Assembly (NCBI GenBank): GCA_964625745.1
Contig: CAZVCJ010000097.1
Coordinates: 1-14,986, forward strand
Direction of reading: 5' to 3'
Source: CAZVCJ01 sp964625745
Lineage (GTDB): Bacteria; Chloroflexota; Anaerolineae; VGOG01
DNA length: 14,986 bases
Shown: piece after piece, positions 6,915 through 12,778 of the stretch
Layout of the letters: each line of letters starts with the position of its first letter
How positions within the stretch are numbered: the first letter of the stretch is position 1
Notes under the pieces: model-generated
What the model was told of the DNA's origin: nothing
Databases searched by the model: none
The model's input: the letters and a program-made list of their open reading frames with translations, nothing else
Made by a program: the position numbers and the translations under genes

Positions 6915-7226
6915 GTCTCCTCCGTAGAATCAGGTTCTGCGGGATGGTCGGCGATCAGCCGCATCTCCCGCCGCATCAGGTCGGCGAAAATCTCCCATCG
7001 CTGGATGAGGTGGGCGCTCCCCTCTCTGACCAGCACCACGGCCGGCCGGGTGGCCAGGTTGTAGTTGCTAGCCATGGGCAGATTGTACGCGCCGGTCATG
7101 GGGATAGCCAGGAGGTCGCCGGGGGTCATGTGGGGCAGAACGATGTCCTTGATGAGGATCTCCAACCCACAGATGCCCGTCGCCTTCCACTCTGGTCGTT
7201 TGCGGGAAGAGATCCATTCGTTCCAT
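6902..7226 (-). pseudogene. lysA: Remnant of diaminopimelate decarboxylase gene with large internal deletion
   Basis: Two pieces of LysA are joined out of frame. From ATG 7217 (or 7226) one frame reads MDLFPQTTRVEGDGHLWVG, a typical LysA N-terminus. At about 7166-7160 the similarity jumps to another frame: LEILIKDIVLP, then PGDLLAIPMTGAYNLPMASN and RPAVVLV, the C-terminal barrel of LysA, where GAY binds pyridoxal phosphate and substrate. It ends at TGA 6902. An intact LysA is about 420 aa, so roughly 300 or more residues, including the PLP lysine and most of the TIM barrel, are missing. No decarboxylation of meso-diaminopimelate to lysine is possible. The N-terminal start lies 8 bases after the stop of the upstream permease and the C-terminus overlaps the next gene by 13 bases, showing it was an ordinary operon member. 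A true deletion and a misassembly both fit. Confidence 0.8.
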
Positions 7227-7234
7227 TCGATTCT

Positions 7235-8152
7235 TCAGTGAGATGTCCGTGGGTTCAGCAGGGTGTTCAACCCATCGCCAAGCAGGTTCCAACCGATGCC
7301 AAAGAAAACCAGCGCCAGGGTGGCAGGCAGAAAGACCCACCAGTAGGTCAACGGGTTGCCGCTCATCCCGATGACGTAATCACGACTCGTGACCAACAGG
7401 ACACCCCACTCGGTGGCCCCGCCCAGGCCGACGAAAGTGAAAGCGGATTCCAGGATCACCATGCCACCAACGTCTCTGGCGCCCAGCACGATGGCCGGCG
7501 AGAGGGCATTGGGGAGCAGGTGTCGCAGAATGATGCGGACGTTCCGCGCTCCCACTGCCCTGGCGGCCTGCACGTACTCCATCTGTTTCAACTGGACGAC
7601 GCTGGCATTGATCAGCCGGGCATAGGGCATCCAGGAGAACAGGATGAGGGTCAACATCACAGGATGCAGTTTCAGGTTGAGCCACGCCTCTTGAAGCGGC
7701 GTTGGTTCAGCGAAAGAAGAGGCTGGCGTCATGACCTGTTGGAACAGCCACACGCCTGCGATGGCCGGAAAAGTGAGAAAGGCATCGGTGATGCGCATGA
7801 CCAGGCCATTGACAATGCCTCCATAATAGCCGCTGACAGCGCCAATCAGAACCCCAAGGCAAGCCGTAGTCAGGGTGACGATCAGGCCGAAGCGCAGCGC
7901 CGAGCGTGTGCCCCAGACGAGCGTGTAATAGATGTCCATTTGTCCCGGTACGGTGCCCAAGGGGGCCTCTGCGCTGGGCGGGCGCGGGATTGGATCGTGA
8001 GACTTCCCGACGATCCTGAAGGGGCTGGGATGGCCGGCGTCATCCGGCGGGGACAACTGAGGCGCCAAGATGGCGACCAGGATGTAGAATCCCACGATGG
8101 TACAAGCAAGTAGATTCTGCTGCCGGGAGAGGAAGCGACGCAGATTCCTCAT
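7235..8152 (-). CDS. Opp/Dpp-type ABC transporter permease, DppC-like (second pair)
   Basis: A 305-aa inner-membrane permease of the peptide/nickel/oligosaccharide family. One N-terminal helix (about 13-32) is followed by a long outside loop containing LGTVPGQMDIYYTLVWG, the usual DppC/OppC signature, then a five-helix core. The EAA loop that docks the ATPase is at about 184-216 (QMEYVQAARAVGARN...RHLLPNA), complete with the conserved Gly and LPN. The start ATG overlaps the stop of the DppB-like gene upstream in an ATGA junction, with GGAGG 10 bases ahead. It should pair with that DppB-like protein as a heterodimeric channel. No ATPase gene is adjacent. Substrate unknown. Confidence 0.93.
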   Translation of the reverse strand: MRNLRRFLSRQQNLLACTIVGFYILVAILAPQLSPPDDAGHPSPFRIVGKSHDPIPRPPSAEAPLGTVPGQMDIYYTLVWGTRSALRFGLIVTLTTACLGVLIGAVSGYYGGIVNGLVMRITDAFLTFPAIAGVWLFQQVMTPASSFAEPTPLQEAWLNLKLHPVMLTLILFSWMPYARLINASVVQLKQMEYVQAARAVGARNVRIILRHLLPNALSPAIVLGARDVGGMVILESAFTFVGLGGATEWGVLLVTSRDYVIGMSGNPLTYWWVFLPATLALVFFGIGWNLLGDGLNTLLNPRTSH

Positions 8153-9231
8153 GACTTACTGCCTCCTTCCCGGAGTCGTGGATCTACGACGGCCTGGATG
8201 ATGTCAAGGAGGACCATCAGTGACAGAACAGCCAGGACACTGTACACGGCAAAACCCGCCGCCAGCGCCACATCTGGTTGCCACATGCTATAGGTGATCA
8301 GTTTCGAGACACCGGGCCAGCCAAACACCACCTCGACGACGTAAACTCCGGTGATCAGCGAGGCTGCCGAGAGGGCGCTGGTGGTCAGGCCAGGGACCGC
8401 CGCGTTGCGCAAGGCGTGTTGCCAGAGGATTCGCCGTGGGGGAAGACCGCGCGCATGGGCAGCCACGATGTAGTCCTTGTCCAGCTCCTCGATCATCGCC
8501 ACGCGCGTCACTCGGCCCAGTGTTGCCCAATGAAAGAGGCTCAGGGTGACGACCGGCAGCACCAGGTGGCGTATGGCATCGAGACTGATGTCGGGCCGCC
8601 CGTTGAGCAGGCCGTCAATCGTCAGCAAACCAGTGATGGTCTTGAACGATGACGACCGTACCGCCAGGCTTTCGGCCGTGCTGAGATATCCAAGTAGGAA
8701 CCAGTGCAGACCCACGTAAAAGAGGGATAGAAGGACCAATCCGAGAATGAACGGGGGGATGGATGTAGACACGAAGGCGACTAGACGGAACACCTGGTCG
8801 GTGATGCGGGTTCGCCTCCATCCCGCAACGGCACCGCTGACCAATCCCAGTGGGATGAACAACAATAGAGAGTACAGGGTCAGCTCGACGGTCGCAGGCG
8901 ATCGCTTTAGCAAGGCATCCAGGACATCGCTGCGCAAGATGGGACTCCAGCCCCACTCTCCGCGGAGCAAGAGAGAAACCCAGCGAAAGTACTGAATGGG
9001 ATAGGGGTCATTCAAACCGTGTTCTTGGATGACCGATTCAATCCAACGCTGTTCTACTTCTGGGGGCAAGGTCGCACTTACGCGCCTGCCCATGTACAAC
9101 CTGGCCCGGGATTCGACGGGGGCCACACAGACGATGCCGTAGATAATGGCCGTAATCACGAGAAGCGTGGCGAGCACCGACAGCAAGCGGCGAAGGAGGA
9201 ACTTGAGCATAGGTGATAAGAAGTAGCGCAT
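8149..9231 (-). CDS. Opp/Dpp-type ABC transporter permease, DppB-like (second pair)
   Basis: A 360-aa inner-membrane permease with an N-terminal helix right after LRRLLSVLATLL, the normal DppB opening, and a conserved RHLxLPxxTLS stretch before the EAA loop (about 246-278). In that loop the usual H-A-L-P-N reads HALRN, a departure from consensus; the Gly and flanking residues are kept. ATG 9231 lies 11 bases after the preceding stop but has no clear ribosome binding site; ATG 9210, which gives MLKFLLRR directly, is an alternative. A reading frame extending further upstream to 9348 adds a non-conserved tail and overlaps the previous gene, so it was rejected. It is closely similar in layout to the DppB-like protein at 11509-12573, consistent with duplication of a permease pair. 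Confidence 0.9.
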   Translation of the reverse strand: MRYFLSPMLKFLLRRLLSVLATLLVITAIIYGIVCVAPVESRARLYMGRRVSATLPPEVEQRWIESVIQEHGLNDPYPIQYFRWVSLLLRGEWGWSPILRSDVLDALLKRSPATVELTLYSLLLFIPLGLVSGAVAGWRRTRITDQVFRLVAFVSTSIPPFILGLVLLSLFYVGLHWFLLGYLSTAESLAVRSSSFKTITGLLTIDGLLNGRPDISLDAIRHLVLPVVTLSLFHWATLGRVTRVAMIEELDKDYIVAAHARGLPPRRILWQHALRNAAVPGLTTSALSAASLITGVYVVEVVFGWPGVSKLITYSMWQPDVALAAGFAVYSVLAVLSLMVLLDIIQAVVDPRLREGGSKS

Positions 9232-9242
9232 AGCGAGACAGT

Positions 9243-10412
9243 TCAAAACCTTGGGGGGATGGAGGACGAACGCCCTGCGGTTGGGTTCGCCGTTTTCACC
9301 TCCCGGCAACGTTCTAACCTTACCGGGCTGATGCCGTTGAACAGACACTCAACGGCGTAATCACTGCCAGGTGATTCGGCGCGCATCAAAACGTAACTCC
9401 CCCACTGGGCCAGGCGGGTAAGGCGGGGCGAACCAGCGAAATATCCGCTCCGCGCCAGGAGCCAGTCGCGTTGTTCGTCGTTGACCTTGACCGTACATAG
9501 CTGGCAATCCTCGGGCGTTTCCCCAGTGGTGAGGAGAGCCGAAAAGCCCTGCTGATAGGGCGGGCTGGCATCGTAGCAGAAGGAGAGTTGGTCGGCCACC
9601 ACCCGGCAATTAATCCAGGCACCGTTGTCAAAATAGGCCACGACAAAGATGGTGTCGGCCACTCCCAGGTCAACACTGCCAATGCTCAGGGAGTAACTGG
9701 CGCTCATCTGGTCACGGACGCCAGAAATAGCGTTGTAATTGACGTCTCGCTCCAGGCTCAATTCAAATAGGTCACCAGGGTAGGTGCGGCCGGTACGGAT
9801 AGCTTCGTGGACCAACTGTGGCGCCACGCGCAGGGGGCTCACCAGAGTATTGGCGATGAGGCCGACGCCCAGCACCAATGGCAAGGGGAGAACCAGCAAG
9901 AACCAGGCGCGGCTACCCATACGACCATCGGCGTCTATCTCTGAGCCTACGCCATCTAACCGATAGTCCTGAATGAGGCCCAGGATGGTCAGCAAGAGCA
10001 CGACAAAGAAGCCGGCCATCACCATGCCCACCTGAGCAGGGGGGCTAAAGGGGTAAATGGGCAACCCCCAAGAACGACGGTCGGCCAGCCACACGGTCAA
10101 GCTGCAGCCTTCGTAAGGCACGTGCCCGATCGTCCAGGTCATGAGGACGGCCACCAGAAGCCAGATCAGCCCACCTGCGAAAGCGCGACCAGGCCACGCC
10201 GCCAGCCAGCCGCCCAGGCCGCCCAACAGCAACAGCGCCAGGCAGCCGAGGAGCAGACTCGGGTAGAGCAACCGCACGTGAGAGGTGCTCAATAAAATGG
10301 CGTCGGGAGCCCAGGCCCCCAACGCCAGCGCCAGGCCAATGAGCAAGCCATTACGCAGCCCCAGCTTCAGAGAGAGACGCCGCGTCTGAATGTCGTGATC
10401 GGGAGGCAGCAT
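9243..10412 (-). CDS. Unrecognised polytopic membrane protein between two permease pairs
   Basis: A 389-aa protein I do not recognise. The N-terminal half has about five hydrophobic segments (roughly 17-40, 47-70, 76-96, 128-150, 170-192). The remaining ~195 residues are soluble in character and, if the N-terminus is cytoplasmic, would lie outside the membrane. That part has six cysteines, including a C-x-x-C at EDCQLCTV and a pair in CRVVADQLSFC, which could form disulfides. It lacks the EAA loop, so it is not a third permease. It starts 3 bases after the stop of the DppC-like gene (GGGGGTG as ribosome site) and ends 11 bases before the next DppB-like gene, so it is embedded in the importer operon. 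An accessory, receptor-like or quality-control role for the importer is possible, but nothing in the sequence proves it. Confidence 0.75.
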   Translation of the reverse strand: MLPPDHDIQTRRLSLKLGLRNGLLIGLALALGAWAPDAILLSTSHVRLLYPSLLLGCLALLLLGGLGGWLAAWPGRAFAGGLIWLLVAVLMTWTIGHVPYEGCSLTVWLADRRSWGLPIYPFSPPAQVGMVMAGFFVVLLLTILGLIQDYRLDGVGSEIDADGRMGSRAWFLLVLPLPLVLGVGLIANTLVSPLRVAPQLVHEAIRTGRTYPGDLFELSLERDVNYNAISGVRDQMSASYSLSIGSVDLGVADTIFVVAYFDNGAWINCRVVADQLSFCYDASPPYQQGFSALLTTGETPEDCQLCTVKVNDEQRDWLLARSGYFAGSPRLTRLAQWGSYVLMRAESPGSDYAVECLFNGISPVRLERCREVKTANPTAGRSSSIPPRF

Positions 10413-10415
10413 GTG

Positions 10416-11483
10416 TCACCCCCGGGTGCTACGCATTCTCGGATCCAGGATGTCTCGCAAGGCATCACCGATCAGGTTCCAGCCCAGGCCAAAGACGATC
10501 AGAGACAGGCCAGGGAAGACGATAATGTACCAATGGGTATCCAGGCTCATGATCCAGTCTCGGGCAAAGCTGATGATCTGGCCCCAGTCCGCGTAGCCAA
10601 TCTGTGTGCCCACCCCCAGGAAGCTCAGGGCGGAAAAAGTGACGACCGCATCGCCCACATTAAAAGAAGCCAGCACCAGAATGGGGTAGATGGTATTGGG
10701 CAGGATGTGGCGGATGATCAGGCGGGCGTCCCTGACTCCGACGACGCGGCCAGCCAACACATAGTCGCGCTCTTTGGCCGACAGGATTTCGCCCCGGATC
10801 ACCCGGGCGTAGCGCGTCCAACCGAAGATGATCAGCGCGATCGTGGGCGGCCAGATACTCCGGCCAAACTTGGGCACCAGGATGGCGGACAAGGTAAGCG
10901 CCGCCAACAGGAAGGGGAAAGCCATGAAAATCTCGGTGATGCGCATCAACAGGTCATCCAGCCAACTACCGTAAAAGGCAGCCAGCGAACCTATGATCAA
11001 GCCAATGGCCACTGTGGCGGATGTAATCACGAGCCCTGCAAAAAGGGCCGTGCGAGAACCCCAGACGACACCGTAGTAGATATCAAACTGGCCGCTGGCA
11101 GTGCCCATCAGATGGACCCACTCATCCTTGCCCGTGACTGCCTTGTACCAGAAGGGGATTGGCGGCACTCCACGCGTCCAGACCGTGCCGGGCGGCTTGG
11201 GTTCGGGACCAAACCCGTCGCGAGGGATGAGGTAGGGATCGGCGGCCACCCTCAGCGGGGGCGCCAGCACAGGCGCGAAGGCGGCGGCCAGAATAAAGGA
11301 CGTGACAATGATCAGACCAGCCACCGACAGGATGTTGGTGAACAGCCCACGCAAAACGCGATACCACTCCGCTCCTATCAGCCGTTCGAGCCCATGGAGC
11401 TCGCGCAACCTCCAGCCGGCCTGTTCTTCGGGCCTGAAAAGCGCTTCTCGGGAGACTTTCTGGGCGGAAACTGTTTCTGTCAT
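10416..11483 (-). CDS. Opp/Dpp-type ABC transporter permease, DppC-like (first pair)
   Basis: A 355-aa permease with a ~45-residue cytoplasmic N-terminal extension, a first helix at about 50-72, and a long outside loop with GxASGQFDIYYGVVWGSR, the DppC/OppC family signature. The core carries the EAA loop at about 231-263 (SAKERDYVLAGRVVGVRDARL...HILPN) with intact Gly and LPN. ATG 11483 is preferred over GTG 11486 because GAGGTG lies 7 bases upstream of it. The gene follows the DppB-like gene after 25 bases and precedes the unknown membrane protein by 3 bases. It should form a heterodimer with the product of 11509-12573. The first 40 residues are longer than in the second-pair DppC-like protein. 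Confidence 0.93.
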   Translation of the reverse strand: MTETVSAQKVSREALFRPEEQAGWRLRELHGLERLIGAEWYRVLRGLFTNILSVAGLIIVTSFILAAAFAPVLAPPLRVAADPYLIPRDGFGPEPKPPGTVWTRGVPPIPFWYKAVTGKDEWVHLMGTASGQFDIYYGVVWGSRTALFAGLVITSATVAIGLIIGSLAAFYGSWLDDLLMRITEIFMAFPFLLAALTLSAILVPKFGRSIWPPTIALIIFGWTRYARVIRGEILSAKERDYVLAGRVVGVRDARLIIRHILPNTIYPILVLASFNVGDAVVTFSALSFLGVGTQIGYADWGQIISFARDWIMSLDTHWYIIVFPGLSLIVFGLGWNLIGDALRDILDPRMRSTRG

Positions 11484-11508
11484 CACTCAGCACCTCATTT
11501 GTGTTCAT

Positions 11509-12573
11509 TTAACCCAGGCGGACACGCGGGTCCAGGAAGGCGTACATCACGTCTATCAACAGATTGGCTACGATAAACAGCACCGAGCTAAGCAACACAA
11601 AACCCAGGACGGTCAATACGTCCAGAGTCTGAGCCGCCATCGCAACCGCCCTTCCCACGCCGGGATAATTAAAGATGGTTTCGGTGATGACCGCCCCGTT
11701 CACCAGATTCACGATCGTAATCCCGCCGACGGTGACCACAGGAATGAGCGCGTTGGGCAAAGCGTGGCGGTTGATCACCGTCCTTTCGGCCAAACCCTTG
11801 GCCCGGGCGGTGGTCATGTAATCTTGCCGCAGGGCTTCGAGCATAGAAGAGCGCGTCAGCCGCAGCAACATGGCCCACTGGATGTAGCATAAGGTAATGA
11901 TCGGCAATATCAGGTGGCGCAGGGCGTCCCAAAAGATGTCCAGCCGCAGGTTGAGCAGCGCATCAATGGTGTTCAACTGGGTATAGCGGTGGAATTCGGG
12001 AGACATGGCCACCTGGGTGGCCCAGTCCGAGAGACGCCCCGGCGGAAGCAAATGCAGCTTGGCGTAAAAGATCATCAGCACCAGTAAGGCAAAGACGAAG
12101 GTGGGAAATGACCAGCCGATGATGCTGAACACGCGCGCCACCTGGTCAATAAGCCGGTTGTGATTAATCGCCGCGATAATCCCCAGCCAGATACCGATAC
12201 CGATAATTGGCACCACGCTCCACAGCGCCAACTCGAGCGACGCTGGCAGGCGATGCAGAATATGATCTATCACTGGCTGGCGGCCGGTGCGGGAAAAGCC
12301 CAGGTCACCTCGCAGCACGCCGCCCACCTTCCCCCCTGTCTCAGGATCGGTGCGGCCCACCAGCCAGCGCCAGTACTGCACGTGGAAAGGATCGTCCAGC
12401 CCATAGCGCCGGATGATGCCCTCAAGTGCCCCCTCCGTGTGAGGGAAGTCCCGAACGTACAGGGCCGACCGCTCTATCGGGGAGAGCACCATCGTCATGC
12501 CAAAGATCAGCACGGTGACGCCAAACACGGTGATGGGCAATTGCAACAAGCGACGAATGATAAAAGCTGTCAT
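11509..12573 (-). CDS. Opp/Dpp-type ABC transporter permease, DppB-like (first pair)
   Basis: A 354-aa integral membrane permease opening with MTAFIIRRLLQLPIT, the typical DppB/OppB N-terminus. The outside loop contains the GLDDPFxVQYWRWL block and a GDLGFSxxxRQPV segment, both family hallmarks. The EAA loop is at about 246-277 (EALRQDYMTTARAKG...HALPNALIP) with full consensus. ATG 12573 has GGAGG about 8 bases upstream. It is the first gene after the binding protein, from which it is separated by a 205-base hairpin-rich spacer, so its expression may be lower than that of the binding protein. Substrate cannot be deduced. Confidence 0.94.
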   Translation of the reverse strand: MTAFIIRRLLQLPITVFGVTVLIFGMTMVLSPIERSALYVRDFPHTEGALEGIIRRYGLDDPFHVQYWRWLVGRTDPETGGKVGGVLRGDLGFSRTGRQPVIDHILHRLPASLELALWSVVPIIGIGIWLGIIAAINHNRLIDQVARVFSIIGWSFPTFVFALLVLMIFYAKLHLLPPGRLSDWATQVAMSPEFHRYTQLNTIDALLNLRLDIFWDALRHLILPIITLCYIQWAMLLRLTRSSMLEALRQDYMTTARAKGLAERTVINRHALPNALIPVVTVGGITIVNLVNGAVITETIFNYPGVGRAVAMAAQTLDVLTVLGFVLLSSVLFIVANLLIDVMYAFLDPRVRLG

Positions 12574-12588
12574 AATTCATACCTCCAC

Positions 12589-12619
12589 CCCTCCCTCCCA
12601 GGGAGGAGCTGGGGGAGGG
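12589..12619. repeat. Imperfect C/G-rich hairpin upstream of the permease genes
   Basis: CCCTCCC(TC)CCAG at 12589-12601 can pair with CTGGGGGAGGG at 12609-12619, with a two-base bulge and a short loop. It sits just ahead of the ribosome binding site of the first permease and could interfere with initiation. It resembles dispersed extragenic palindromes, but no second copy is visible here. Confidence 0.5.
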
Positions 12620-12668
12620 CGAATCCTCGCAAACGGATCACCCCCACCCCTTCGCTCTGCTCAGGGCA

Positions 12669-12707
12669 GGTTCACCCCCTCCCCCTCGTAGGGGGAGGGG
12701 GTGAACC
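12669..12707. repeat. Perfect 18-bp inverted repeat with 3-base loop
   Basis: GGTTCACCCCCTCCCCCT at 12669-12686 pairs without mismatch with 12690-12707; the loop is CGT. In RNA from either strand this would be an extremely stable hairpin, with no T-run after it. It lies in the spacer between the binding protein and the permeases and probably acts as an mRNA stabiliser or a dispersed palindromic repeat. Confidence 0.75.
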
Positions 12708-12719
12708 GTTACCACAAAT

Positions 12720-12752
12720 TTTCCGGCGGGGGCACAACGCCCCCGCCGGAAA
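12720..12752 (-). terminator. Stem-loop behind the binding-protein gene, possible partial terminator or 3'-end stabiliser
   Basis: A perfect 14-bp stem (TTTCCGGCGGGGGC at 12720-12733 and its complement at 12739-12752) with a 5-base loop starts 26 bases after the stop of the binding-protein gene. On the transcribed strand it is followed by AATTTGTGG, a weak U-stretch. In many importer operons a stem-loop at this place keeps binding protein in excess over permeases. That role is inferred from position and structure only. Confidence 0.55.
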
Positions 12753-12778
12753 GGGATTGACCACAGCCCACTCGTTAC

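Noticed and set aside
7068..7340. 90-codon frame read as a separate small protein
   Set aside because: Only its middle part (from 7226) resembles LysA; the first part is an out-of-frame shadow of the permease end and the last part is out-of-frame LysA C-terminus.
6944..8113. 389-codon open frame on the + strand
   Set aside because: It lies antisense to the DppC-like permease and lysA remnant, is rich in D/Q/H/G as expected from a reversed membrane gene, and has no domain.
10395..11576. 393-codon open frame on the + strand
   Set aside because: It is antisense to the first DppC-like permease, which has the full family signature.
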